Shown here: in pieces, positions 17,111 to 25,433 of the stretch
How positions within the stretch are numbered: the stretch's first letter is position 1
How the letters are laid out: each line of letters starts with the position of its first letter
From: Kutzneria sp. 744
GTDB taxonomy: Bacteria; Actinomycetota; Actinomycetes; Mycobacteriales; Pseudonocardiaceae
Assembly: GCF_000568255.1 (NCBI RefSeq)
Contig: NZ_KK037166.1
Location: 7,707,063-7,747,219, forward strand
Length of the DNA: 40,157 bases
Direction: 5' to 3'
Position numbers and translations under genes: made by a program
The notes under the pieces: model-generated
Told to the model about the DNA's origin: nothing
The model's input: only the letters and a program-made list of their open reading frames with translations
Database searches by the model: none

Positions 17111-18592
17111 ATGCCTACTCTTTCGACAGCGCTCGGTATAGGTGCGGCGGTACTCCTGCTCTCCGTGTTCGCCGTGCGCGTATCGGTTCGCCTCGGTCTG
17201 CCCTCGCTCCTGCTGTACCTGGGCATCGGCCTGCTCATCGGCGAGGCCGGCTTCGGGATCCGCTTCGACAACGCCGCGCTCACCCAGTCGCTGGGCATCG
17301 CCGCGCTGGTGCTGATCCTGGCCGAGGGCGGGCTCACCACGCGGTGGTCGGCCGTGAAAAGCTCGCTGGGACAGGGAATCGCACTGTCCACAGTGGCGGT
17401 CGCGGTCAGCATCGCCGTCACCGGCTTCGCGTTACACCTGTTGCTGGGCCTCGACTGGCGAATGGCCCTGCTGTGGGGCGCCGTGCTGTCCTCCACCGAC
17501 GCCGCCGCCGTGTTCAGCGTGCTGCGCGGGGTCGGCGTCTCCAAGCGGCTGGTCGGCGCGCTGGAGCTGGAATCCGGCCTTAACGACGCGCCCGTGTTCA
17601 TCGCCGTCGTGCTGCTCGTCGCCGCCGATCCGGTGGGCTGGACCACGCCGCTGCTCCTCGTCTACGAGCTCGGCATCGGTGCCGCCGTCGGCATTCTCGT
17701 CGGCTGGCTCGGCGCTTTCGGGCTGAGACGCGCGGCCCTGCCGGCGACCGGCCTCTATCCCGTCGCCACCGTCGCCATGTGTGTGCTGGCCTATGCGTTC
17801 GGTGACCTCGTGCACGCCTCCGGCCTGCTGGCCACGTACGTCACCGGCCTGGTGCTCGGCAATTCCCGGCTGCCGCACCGTTCCGACACCCTCTCCTTCG
17901 CCGAGGGACTCGGCTGGCTGGCCCAGATCGGCCTGTTCGTCTTGCTGGGCCTGTTCGCCTCACCCGCCCGGCTGCTGAGCGCCCTCGTGCCGGCCCTGGT
18001 CGCCGGGGCCGTGTTGTTGCTGCTGGCCCGGCCCTTGTCCGTGCTGCTGTCCATGACCCCGTTCCGCGTGAAGTGGCGGGAACAGGTCTTCCTGTCGTGG
18101 TCCGGGCTTCGCGGCGCCGTGCCCATCGTGCTGGCCCTGATTCCGTTGACCCAGGGCGTTCCTGGCGCTCAGCACCTGGTCGACGCGGTGTTCGTGCTCG
18201 TGGTCGTGCTGACCCTGATCCAGGGCGGCACCCTGCCCCTGGTCGCCCGATGGCTCGGTCTCGTCAAAACCGGTGACACACAGGAGATCGAAGTCGACTC
18301 CGCGCCACTGGACACCCTGGGCGCCGAGCTCTTGCAGGTGCGGGTGCAGCCCGGATCCAAGCTCCACGGCGTGTATCTCTCGGAGCTCCGGCTGCCGGTG
18401 GGGGCCACCATCAGCCTCATCGTCCGTGGCGAGGCCGGTTTCACACCCAAGTCGACCACGCGGCTCCAGGAGGAGGACCAGCTCCTCGTCGTGGCCACCG
18501 ATGACGCCCGCGACGCCACCGAGCGCCGCATCCGCGCCGTCGACCGCGCAGGCCGTTTCGCCCGTTGGAAGGGCGAATCGGGGCAAGACTGA
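17111..18592 (+). CDS. Potassium/proton antiporter (CPA1, NhaP2-like) with TrkA-C domain
   Basis: This 493-aa membrane protein has 12-13 predicted helices across residues 5-385, followed by a cytoplasmic TrkA-C (RCK-C) domain at about 400-475 (PGSKLHGVYLSELRLP, LIVRGEAGFTPKSTTRLQEE, DQLLVVA). The ion-binding region SSTDAAAVFSVLRG and the motif ELESGLNDAPVFIAV are typical of NhaP2/CvrA K+/H+ antiporters, which export K+ in exchange for protons. The TrkA-C domain usually senses nucleotides or ions. The ATG at 17111 has a strong GGGAGG ribosome binding site. A nested palindrome lies upstream. Its 3' end is followed at once by a dispersed repeat element. Confidence 0.9.
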   Translation: MPTLSTALGIGAAVLLLSVFAVRVSVRLGLPSLLLYLGIGLLIGEAGFGIRFDNAALTQSLGIAALVLILAEGGLTTRWSAVKSSLGQGIALSTVAVAVSIAVTGFALHLLLGLDWRMALLWGAVLSSTDAAAVFSVLRGVGVSKRLVGALELESGLNDAPVFIAVVLLVAADPVGWTTPLLLVYELGIGAAVGILVGWLGAFGLRRAALPATGLYPVATVAMCVLAYAFGDLVHASGLLATYVTGLVLGNSRLPHRSDTLSFAEGLGWLAQIGLFVLLGLFASPARLLSALVPALVAGAVLLLLARPLSVLLSMTPFRVKWREQVFLSWSGLRGAVPIVLALIPLTQGVPGAQHLVDAVFVLVVVLTLIQGGTLPLVARWLGLVKTGDTQEIEVDSAPLDTLGAELLQVRVQPGSKLHGVYLSELRLPVGATISLIVRGEAGFTPKSTTRLQEEDQLLVVATDDARDATERRIRAVDRAGRFARWKGESGQD

Positions 18593-18593
18593 A

Positions 18594-18627
18594 CCCCCGC
18601 GAGTCACGCTCTCCGGCACACCGAAAT
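18594..18627 (-). repeat. Dispersed 34-nt element, copy 2
   Basis: On the minus strand this reads ATTTCGGTGTGCCGGAGAGC then GTGACTCGCGGGGG, matching about 28 of 34 bases of the element at 5446-5479. It begins 2 nt after the antiporter stop. The remainder of the gap up to 18684 holds nothing recognisable. Confidence 0.6.
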
Positions 18628-18684
18628 ACGGTTTCGCGCACACCTGCGAGGTAACCCCGGGCGGCGCGGGAGCGACAAACGAGC

Positions 18685-19122
18685 ATGGCCGTCGACGTCC
18701 GGACCGAGATCGTCATCGACGCCCCGCTCGCGCGGGTCGCCGACTACGCGGCCGACCCGGGCAATGCCCCGGAGTGGTACGTCAACATCCGCTCCGTGCG
18801 CTGGGAGACCGAGCCGCCGCTGGCCGTCGGCTCGCGGGTGGCCTTCGTCGCACGGTTCTTCGGCCGGGAACTGGCCTACACCTACGAGATCGTCGAACAT
18901 GAGCCCGGTTCACGGCTGGTCATGCAGACCGCCCAGGGGCCGTTCCCGATGCGGACGACCTACACCTGGGAGGCGGTCGGGCCCACACGGACACGGATGA
19001 CGCTGCGTAACAGCGGGTCGCCGTCCGGCTTCGCCGCCGTGGCCGCGCCGGTGATGGCGATGGAGATGCGCCGGGCCAACCGCAAGGACCTGGCCAACCT
19101 GAAGACCCTGCTGGAGCCCTGA
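18685..19122 (+). CDS. SRPBCC (START/Bet v1-like) family protein
   Basis: This 145-aa protein has the SRPBCC fold throughout: an N-terminal strand [20 protein letters not shown], then [15 protein letters not shown], a beta sheet with [20 protein letters not shown], and a long C-terminal helix ([20 protein letters not shown]) closing a hydrophobic cavity. Members bind hydrophobic ligands or act as polyketide cyclases or simple carriers; no ligand can be inferred here. No strong ribosome binding site is seen before the ATG at 18685. Its 3' end faces the small minus-strand gene at 19130. Confidence 0.85.
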   Translation: MAVDVRTEIVIDAPLARVADYAADPGNAPEWYVNIRSVRWETEPPLAVGSRVAFVARFFGRELAYTYEIVEHEPGSRLVMQTAQGPFPMRTTYTWEAVGPTRTRMTLRNSGSPSGFAAVAAPVMAMEMRRANRKDLANLKTLLEP

Positions 19123-19129
19123 CGCGGGA

Positions 19130-19405
19130 TCAGCTCAGGGTGCCGGCGAACAGTGCGCGGTGCACCGCCAGGTAGGCGGGGCACGGGAACACCGGGCGGG
19201 GCTGCCACCAGTGGTCGGGGCGGCAGGCGCCGCAGCGGCCGGCCGGGTCGGGGGAGTGCTCGCTGAGCAGGGTGGCGACGGCGTCGACGACGCGGGGGAG
19301 CTGGGCCCGGGTGACGCCGCTGACGATGCGGTCGTCGGGATCGAGGGCGAGGTCGGCGAGCATCGCCAGATGGCGACTGAGCTCGTCGTCGAGCTCGCGG
19401 AACAT
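19130..19405 (-). CDS. Small Cys-containing conserved hypothetical protein
   Basis: I do not recognise a named family. The 91-aa protein starts MFRELDDELSRHLAMLADLA and is helical in its first 60 residues. A short cysteine-bearing stretch follows (GRCGACRPDHWWQPRPVFPC), where C-x2-C plus a later Cys and His could bind a metal. The ATG at 19405 is used because a GGAGG ribosome binding site lies 5 nt upstream; the frame is open further back without support. It is convergent with the SRPBCC gene and divergent from the SAM-IV-controlled aminotransferase. Confidence 0.7.
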   Translation of the reverse strand: MFRELDDELSRHLAMLADLALDPDDRIVSGVTRAQLPRVVDAVATLLSEHSPDPAGRCGACRPDHWWQPRPVFPCPAYLAVHRALFAGTLS

Positions 19406-19518
19406 GACTACCTCCGGGCGGTCGGCCACACGTGGTGCGCCGCCGAGTCTGCGCCGGGCCGGCGAGGAATGGACCGGGCCTTCACCCCTCCGGGAACAGA
19501 AACACCCGTTAGTGACGG

Positions 19519-19535
19519 CTCTCACGATGTGAGAG
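19519..19535. promoter_or_regulatory. Palindrome upstream of the SAM-IV transcript
   Basis: CTCTCAC-gat-GTGAGAG is a perfect 7-bp inverted repeat. It lies about 30 nt upstream of a candidate -10 box (TACCGT, 19566-19571) for the riboswitch transcript, so it could be an operator. Confidence 0.4.
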
Positions 19536-19582
19536 GACGTCTCGACGGATCCGCGCACGGTCGGTTACCGTGGTCGACGTTA

Positions 19583-19716
19583 GGTCATGAGTGCCAGCGT
19601 CAAGCCCCGGCTTGCTGGCCGGCAACCCTCCTCCGCGGTGGGGTGCCCCGGGTGAGGACCAGGCCCTGTCGCACCAGGCGACAAGGGCAAGCGCGGACCC
19701 GGTGCAGTGCGGGTCC
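19583..19716 (+). promoter_or_regulatory. SAM-IV riboswitch
   Basis: The leader matches the SAM-IV class, known in Actinomycetales upstream of sulfur-metabolism genes. GGTCATGAGTGCCAGCGTCA at 19583-19602 opens the core, followed by AGCCCCGGCTTGCTGGCCGG and CAACCCTCC, then GCGGTGGGGTGCCCCGGGTG. P1 is GGTC (19583-19586) with GACC (19657-19660). A 3' pseudoknot/hairpin region follows: GGCAAGCGCGGACCCG with CGGGTCC at 19710-19716. The aminotransferase GTG at 19737 comes 20 nt later with its GAGGAG ribosome binding site, so SAM binding probably reduces its expression. Confidence 0.92.
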
Positions 19717-19736
19717 CTGACCCGAGGAGCACCCCC

Positions 19737-21106
19737 GTGACCATCGCGATCCCGCCGGCCCGCAACACGGACAAGACCGCTGCGACTGCCATCCCCACCG
19801 TGCCGGCCGTGGTCGGGGCCCGCCTGTCGGTGCCGCTGGTGACCGGAGACCGCGTCACGTACGCCAATCTCGACCACGCGGCCAGCGCCCCGTGTCTGGA
19901 GCAGGTGCGCGACGCGGTGGACGAACTGCTGCCCTGGTACGCGAGTGTGCACCGTGGCGCGGGATTCGCCTCGCAGGTGTCCACAAAGGTCTATGAGCAG
20001 GCTCGGGAACACGTTGCGGCGCTTCGTGGGGCGTCCGCAGCAGCGACACGGTGGTGTTCACCCGCAACACCACGGACGCCCTCAACCTGCTGGCGAAGTC
20101 GTTGCCGCGCCGCACTTCCGTGGTGCTGTTCGACACCGAGCACCACGCGGCGCTGCTGCCCTGGCGCGGCCCGAACGTCCGTCGCATTCAGACTCCGGAG
20201 TCGGTGGCCGCGGCCGTGCCGGCGCTGGAGGCGGCGCTGAAGCTGTGCCCGGAGGGCCCGCGCCTGGTCGTGGTCACGGGCGCCTCGAACGTCACGGGCG
20301 AGCTGTGGCCGGTGGCCGAGCTGGCCCAGGTGGCCCGGCGCTTCGGGGCGCGCATCGCCCTGGACGCCGCGCAGCTCGCGCCCCACCGCCCGGTGGACAT
20401 CAAGGCCCTTGACGTCGACTACGCCGTGCTGTCGGGCCACAAGCTGTACGCCCCCTACGGCGCCGGCGCGCTGATCGGCCGGGCCGACTGGCTGCAGGCG
20501 GCCGAGCCGTACCTGGTCGGCGGCGGCGCCACCAAGAGCGTCGTCGACTGGGGCGACCACCTCGGCGTCGCGTGGTCGGCCGTGCCGGAGCGGCATGAGG
20601 CGGGGTCGCCCAACGTCGTCGGCGTGCACGCGCTGGCCGCGGCCTGCGACACGATCACCCGCCACGGCTGGGACCGCATCGTCGCCCACGAGCAGGCGCT
20701 GCTGACCCGGCTGCGTGAGGGCCTCAAGACCGTCCCCGGCCTGCACGAGCTGGCCATCTTCCAGGGCGACAACGACCGCGTCGGCGTCGTCAGCTTCACC
20801 GTCCACGGCCACGAGGCCGGCCTGATCGCCGCCGCGCTGTCCGCGGAGTACGGCATCGGCGTCCGTGACGGCGCCTTCTGCGCGCACGTGGCGACCCGGC
20901 GCCTGCTGGAGCGCGTGGAAGCCACCGAGCAGCGCGCGCTGCGGGCCAGCCTGGGCCTCGGCAGCACCGTGGAGCACGTGGACCGCCTCGTCACCGCGTT
21001 GCGTGAACTCGTCACCAACGGGCCGAAGTGGACGTACGTGCAGGAGGACGGCCGGTGGGTGCCGGCCGACGACAACCGGCCGCTGCCGCCCTTCGTCGCC
21101 GCCTGA
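19737..21106 (+). CDS. Class V aminotransferase (cysteine desulfurase-like), one frameshift
   Basis: This is a fold-type I PLP enzyme resembling cysteine desulfurases/selenocysteine lyases. The first frame runs from the GTG at 19737 (ribosome binding site GAGGAG) through YANLDHAASAPCLEQV and VHRGAGFASQVS. It is lost at about 20025-20050, and the second frame continues from there with VVFTRNTTDALNLLA, LDAAQLAPHRPVD and the PLP lysine in LSGHKLYAPYGAG. The total of 1370 nt is one base short of a multiple of three. One missing base, for example in the GGGG at 20033-20036, restores a protein of about 456 aa. Control by a SAM-IV riboswitch implies a role in sulfur metabolism. Sequence error is the likeliest cause of the break. 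Confidence 0.85.
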
Positions 21107-21108
21107 GG

Positions 21109-21114
21109 GACAAT
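21109..21114 (+). promoter_or_regulatory. -10-like box, leaderless start of lspA
   Basis: GACAAT lies 6 nt before the GTG at 21121 and directly after the aminotransferase stop. No Shine-Dalgarno is present. Confidence 0.4.
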
Positions 21115-21120
21115 GGCCCG

Positions 21121-21684
21121 GTGAGCACCGAGCCCAACACCGAACCGGTCGCGGCGCAGCGGCTGCTGCCCCGCCGGATCGGCATGCTGGTGACAGCGGC
21201 TGTCGTCGCCCTGGCGCTGGACATCGTCACCAAGGCACTGGTCGTCGCGAAGCTCGAGGGCAAGCCGCCGCTCGAACTCGCCGGCGGCCTGGTCTACCTG
21301 GACGTGATCCGAAACCCGTACGCCGCGTTCTCGCTCGGCGTGACGGGCATGACGTGGGTGTTCAGCGTGATCTGCGTCGGCGTGCTGGCCGCGATCGTCT
21401 GGGTCGCGCCCCGGCTGCGCTCGCGCGGCTGGGCCGTCGGACTCGGCTTCGTGTTCGGTGGCGCCCTCGGCAACCTGCTGGACCGCATCTTCCGGGCCCC
21501 CGGCGCGCTGCAGGGGCACGTCGTCGACTTCATCTCCGTGTTCGGGCCCAACGCCCAGTACTTCCCCGTGTTCAACTTCGCCGACTCGGCCATCTGCGTC
21601 GGCGGCGCGCTCATCGTGCTGATGGCCATCCTGGGCCGCGACTACGACGGCCGCTCCACGCGAGAGGCCAAGACCAGTGAGTGA
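21121..21684 (+). CDS. lspA: Signal peptidase II (lipoprotein signal peptidase)
   Basis: LspA cleaves signal peptides from diacylglyceryl-modified prolipoproteins within the membrane. The 187-aa protein has four transmembrane segments (about 20-40, 75-97, 104-122 and 151-172). The catalytic Asp residues are in the conserved VVDFISVF and FNFADSAI motifs, and [10 protein letters not shown] precedes them. The usual N-x-G-A-A-F-S motif reads [10 protein letters not shown]. The GTG at 21121 is the probable leaderless start. The 3' end overlaps rluD by 8 nt. The order ileS...lspA-rluD...dnaE is the same as in mycobacteria. Confidence 0.95.
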   Translation: MSTEPNTEPVAAQRLLPRRIGMLVTAAVVALALDIVTKALVVAKLEGKPPLELAGGLVYLDVIRNPYAAFSLGVTGMTWVFSVICVGVLAAIVWVAPRLRSRGWAVGLGFVFGGALGNLLDRIFRAPGALQGHVVDFISVFGPNAQYFPVFNFADSAICVGGALIVLMAILGRDYDGRSTREAKTSE

Positions 21685-22606
21685 CCTTCGCGAGCTGCCC
21701 GTGCCCGACGGCCTCGACGGCATGCGCGTCGACGCCGGCCTGTCCAAGCTGCTCGGCCTGTCCCGCACCACCGTCGCCACCCTCGCCGACTCCGGCGACG
21801 TCGTGGTCGACGGCCGCGCCGTCGGCAAGTCCGACCGCCTGATCGCCGGCTCGTGGCTGGAGGTGACGCTGCCCGCGCCCGCGCAGCCCATCACCGTGCA
21901 GGCCATTCCCGTCGAGGGCCTCGTCGTGCTGCACGAGGACGACGACGTGGTCGTGGTGGACAAGCCCGTCGGCGTCGCCGTGCACCCCAGCCCCGGTTGG
22001 AACGGCCCCACCGTCGTCGGCGGCCTGGCCGCCGCCGGCATCCGGATCTCCACCTCCGGCGCCGCCGAGCGGCAGGGCGTCGTGCACCGGCTCGACGTCG
22101 GCACCACCGGCGTGATGGTCGTGGCCAAGAGCGAGCACGCCTACACCGTGCTGAAGCGGGCGTTCAAGGAACGCACCGTGGACAAGGTCTACCACGCGCT
22201 GGTCCAGGGCCATCCCGACCCGACCCGCGGCACCATCGACGCGCCCATCGACCGGCACCCCAAGCACGACTACAAGTGGGCCGTCGTGGCCACCGGCCGG
22301 CCCAGCGTCACGCACTACGAGATGCTGGAGGCCTTCCGCGCCGCCTCGCTGCTGGAAGTGCACCTGGAGACCGGCCGCACGCACCAGATCCGCGTGCACT
22401 TCTCGGCCCTGCACCACCCCTGCGTCGGCGACCTGACCTACGGCGCCGACCCCGTGCTGGCCAAGCGCCTCCACCTCACCCGCCAGTGGCTCCAGGCCAA
22501 GTCCCTGTCCTTCCACCACCCGGCCGACGGCCAGTGGGTGACCTTCGAGAGCCAGTACCCGGACGACCTGCGCATCGCGCTGGAGCGTATCCGCGCGGAG
22601 AGCTGA
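21677..22606 (+). CDS. RluA-family pseudouridine synthase (RluD-like)
   Basis: This 309-aa enzyme converts uridine to pseudouridine, most likely in 23S rRNA. An S4 RNA-binding domain covers about residues 12-75 ([20 protein letters not shown]). The catalytic domain has the HRLD motif at 137-140 with Asp140 as the nucleophile, [14 protein letters not shown] earlier and [15 protein letters not shown] later, as in RluC/RluD. The GTG start overlaps the lspA 3' end, so the two are co-translated. A long perfect hairpin follows the stop. The exact modified position cannot be read from the sequence. Confidence 0.93.
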   Translation: MSDLRELPVPDGLDGMRVDAGLSKLLGLSRTTVATLADSGDVVVDGRAVGKSDRLIAGSWLEVTLPAPAQPITVQAIPVEGLVVLHEDDDVVVVDKPVGVAVHPSPGWNGPTVVGGLAAAGIRISTSGAAERQGVVHRLDVGTTGVMVVAKSEHAYTVLKRAFKERTVDKVYHALVQGHPDPTRGTIDAPIDRHPKHDYKWAVVATGRPSVTHYEMLEAFRAASLLEVHLETGRTHQIRVHFSALHHPCVGDLTYGADPVLAKRLHLTRQWLQAKSLSFHHPADGQWVTFESQYPDDLRIALERIRAES

Positions 22607-22613
22607 CACCCCA

Positions 22614-22680
22614 GCTTTTTGTCACATGCGCTTCCCACTTGGCGCCAGATGCCATATGGGAAGCGCATGTGACAAAAAGC
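22614..22680. terminator. Perfect 24-bp inverted repeat (CACATGCGCTTCC family), copy 2
   Basis: Arms 22614-22637 and 22657-22680 are exact reverse complements; the left arm begins GCTTTTTGTCACATGCG. The 19-nt loop contains the palindrome TGGCGCCA (22640-22647). The A/T tracts at the arm bases make it a plausible bidirectional terminator between the convergent rluD and the minus-strand gene at 22694. The arm core is shared with 12698-12752. Confidence 0.8.
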
Positions 22681-22693
22681 GAAACGCGGAGGG

Positions 22694-23644
22694 TTAGAGC
22701 TCGATCTCCCAGGTGAGGGAGTGGGCGGGGTCGTCAGGGCGGGGGCTCCAGCGGACGGAGGTGAGCTCCGTGGAGTCCGGCAGCACGTAGACGGTGTGGC
22801 CGCCGGCGGTCTCGCCCGGCTGGACGCCGATGCGGTGGGGCGGGCGGGAGGACAGGGACACCGGGGCCTTGGGGACGGTCTGGCCGTCGGCGGCGATCAG
22901 CAGCAGGTAGAGGTCGGGCAGCGAGGAGAACGGCACGGTGCCGCGGTTGGTGAGCTCGGTGTGCACGACCACGGCCCGCTCGCCCTCCTGGAGGCGGTAG
23001 CCGGCGGCGGTGAAGAGGAAATCGGCGGGGTCGACGACCTCGACGAGCTGGATGGACAGCTGCTCGCCCTCCAGGCCCACGGTCTGCTGCGAGGTGCCCA
23101 CGGTGAACTTGGGCGGGGGCACGGGCTCGGCCTTGACGGTCTGCTCGTCGCCACGGGCCCACGCCGAGGTCTGCGGCGGACCCCAGGTGCCCCCGGCGGG
23201 CTGCGGTGGCACGGGGGCCGCCGGCTGCGCGGGCGTGGGCACAGCGGCGGGCTGCTGCGCGGGGAACGGCACGCTCTGCGGCGGCGGCAAAAACTGGGGC
23301 GGCGGGGCTTACTGCGGCTGGGGCTGCTGCTGCTGGTACTGGGGCTGGGGCAAGTGCTGCTATTGCGGCGCGTATTGAGGCTGCTGTTGGGGCTGCTGCT
23401 GGGGATAGCCCTGCGGCCACTGCTGCTGCGGCCGGCTCGCGGCGGCCAGCGCGGCCCGGATGCCGTTGGGGTCGCACTCCACGCCGACCAACAGCGGCAT
23501 GCCCTGCGCGGACAGCGCCACCAGGCGCGCGGCGGCTTCCCGTGGGTCCATGCCCAGGCGTGCGGCGACGTCGTGCACCGCGGCCCGACCCATCTCGGCG
23601 ATCAGGGAGAGCAGACGGAAGTCGACAGGATCCGGCACGGCCAC
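22694..23644 (-). CDS. Conserved protein: N-terminal winged-helix-like domain, Pro/Gln linker, C-terminal beta domain; two in-frame stops
   Basis: Two open segments in the same frame make one gene. Segment one starts at GTG 23644 (MAVPDPVDFRLLSLIAEMGR, then HDVAARLGMDPREAAARLVAL) and looks like a winged helix. It ends in a PQQQPQYAPQ tract at a TAG (23360-23362). The frame continues as a Gln/Pro linker to a TAA (23309-23311), then APPPQF and a C-terminal domain from about 23150 (QLSIQLVEVVDPADFLFTAA, HTELTNRG, SLPDLYLLLIAADGQ) that resembles Ig-like accessory domains of the DUF4352 type (a guess). In the linker CAG to TAG and TAC to TAA would each explain a stop. No frameshift is needed. It is either sequence error, a recent pseudogene, or two separate proteins; function is unknown. 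Confidence 0.7.
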
Positions 23645-23774
23645 GCCTGGCACGCTACCCGGTCGACCCGCGCACCGTCCGTCCCGGTGCGTCGCATCCG
23701 CGAAGATCACCTGCCCGGTGGGGGTAACAGCGCCGGAACCTGGACGTAAAAGGGGCTTCCTACCGTCGGGTGCC

Positions 23775-25433
23775 ATGACCATCACCGCGCCGAAGACCGG
23801 GCCCAAGCGCCGTTACGCGTGGCTCGCGGCCAACGAGGGCAGCGAGGACTTCTCGCTGCGCTACGCCGCCCAGTCCTTCCGCCGCTGGTCCCCGTTCGCG
23901 GTGGCCGGCACGGCGCTGGGCGGCATCGCCTACCTGGCCGACTTCGCCATCGGGGCCAGCATCGTGATGCTGCACGGCTTCTCCTCGGCGGCGCTGGCCA
24001 TCGGCATCGCGGCGGTGGTCATCTTCCTGACCGGCATCCCGATCGCCACCGCCTGCGCCCGCTACGGCGTGGACATGGACCTGCTGACCCGGGGCGCCGG
24101 CTTCGGCTACTTCGGGTCCACGCTGACCTCGCTGATCTACGCCAGCTTCACGGTGATCTTCTTCTCGCTGGAGGGGTCGATCATGGCCCAGGCGTTCCAG
24201 CTGGCCTTCGGGCTGCCGCTGGCGCTGGGCTACCTGCTGACCACGCTGATCGTGCTGCCGTTCGTGCTGTTCGGGATGCGGGCGCTGGCCCGGCTGCAGG
24301 CGTGGACGCAGCCGGTGTGGCTGGCCGGCCTGGTGCTGCCGTTCGTCGTCGTGCTGGCCACCCACCCCGAGCGGTTCGGCCAGTTCACGACGTTCGGCGG
24401 CGGCCTGTCGCTGACCGGGGTCGGTCTCGGGGCCGGCGTGGCGCTGTCGCTGATCGGGCAGATCGGTGAGCAGGCCGACTACCTGCGGTTCATGCCGGCC
24501 AGGACCGAGGCCAACCGACGGGCCTGGTGGGCGGCCGTGATCGCCGCCGGGCCCGGCTGGGTGGTGCTGGGGGCGCTCAAGCAGCTGGGCGGCGCGTTCC
24601 TGGCGTTCTGCGCGTTGGGGGCGATCGGACAGTCCGCCGTCCTGGAGCCGATCGCCCCCTACGTGGAGGCCGTGCGCCCGGTGCTCGGGGCCGTCACGCT
24701 GCCGCTGGCCGCGCTGTTCGTGGTCGTTTCCCAGATCAAGATCAACACGACCAACGCCTACTCCGGGTCGCTGTCGTTCGCCAACTTCTTCTCCCGCGTC
24801 CTGCACCGCCACCCCGGCCGCGCCTGGTACGTGCTGGTCAACTGCGGCATCGCGCTGGCCCTCATGGAGTTCGGGGCGTTCGCGTTCCTGAACAACATCC
24901 TCGGCTTCTACTCCAACGTGGCCATCGCGTGGATCGGGGCCGTCGTCGCCGACCTGGTGATCTGCAAGCCGCTGGGCTGGAGCCCGCCGTACATCGAGTT
25001 CAAGCGGGCCTACCTGTACGCCGTGAACCCCGTCGGCTTCGGCTCCATGGTGCTGGCCTCGCTCGTCTCCGTCGTCGCCTACTTCGGCGCTTTCGGGCCG
25101 GTCGCCGCCGCGTGGAGCCCGTTCATCGCGCTGGCGCTGGCCATGGTCGCGGTGCCGGTGATGGCCAAGCTGACCGGCGGCAAGTACTACCTCGCGCGCC
25201 CGAACCTGGTGTCCGGCCCCGAATCCGGTGCGGTCGACCTCGCCGTCACGCACGTGTGCGAGGTGTGCGAGGACCCCTTCGAGCTGCCGGACATCGTCGA
25301 CTGCGTGCACCACGGCGGCGCCGTCTGCTCCCTGTGCTGCACGCTGGAGAGCGCCTGCGGCCAGGCCTGCCAGCAGTCCGGCCCGGTGCTCGTGCCGCTC
25401 AGTGTTCCAGCGCCGCGAGATTCCGCGCCGTGA
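23775..25433 (+). CDS. NCS1 family (cytosine/purine permease-like) transporter with C-terminal Cys-rich tail
   Basis: This 552-aa protein is a purine-cytosine permease-type transporter of the NCS1 family. About 12 hydrophobic helices lie between residues 40 and 470, including FAIGASIVMLHGFSSAALAI and GQIGEQADYLRFMP, the latter in the position of the substrate/cation site, followed by VVVSQIKINTTNAYSGSLSF. NCS1 proteins import nucleobases, hydantoins or related compounds with Na+ or H+. The unusual part is residues about 490-535, a soluble tail with ten Cys and two adjacent His (CEVCEDPF, DCVHHGGAVCSLCC, then two more Cys), which looks like a zinc-binding module. The ATG at 23775 has a TACCGT box 8 nt upstream (leaderless spacing). 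Its 3' end overlaps the convergent TPR gene by 35 nt. The substrate is unknown. Confidence 0.85.
   Translation: MTITAPKTGPKRRYAWLAANEGSEDFSLRYAAQSFRRWSPFAVAGTALGGIAYLADFAIGASIVMLHGFSSAALAIGIAAVVIFLTGIPIATACARYGVDMDLLTRGAGFGYFGSTLTSLIYASFTVIFFSLEGSIMAQAFQLAFGLPLALGYLLTTLIVLPFVLFGMRALARLQAWTQPVWLAGLVLPFVVVLATHPERFGQFTTFGGGLSLTGVGLGAGVALSLIGQIGEQADYLRFMPARTEANRRAWWAAVIAAGPGWVVLGALKQLGGAFLAFCALGAIGQSAVLEPIAPYVEAVRPVLGAVTLPLAALFVVVSQIKINTTNAYSGSLSFANFFSRVLHRHPGRAWYVLVNCGIALALMEFGAFAFLNNILGFYSNVAIAWIGAVVADLVICKPLGWSPPYIEFKRAYLYAVNPVGFGSMVLASLVSVVAYFGAFGPVAAAWSPFIALALAMVAVPVMAKLTGGKYYLARPNLVSGPESGAVDLAVTHVCEVCEDPFELPDIVDCVHHGGAVCSLCCTLESACGQACQQSGPVLVPLSVPAPRDSAP

Noticed and set aside
19160-19720. 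Plus-strand ORF over the small Cys protein and SAM-IV riboswitch
   Set aside because: It runs through the structured riboswitch and opposite a gene with a good ribosome binding site, so it is not coding.
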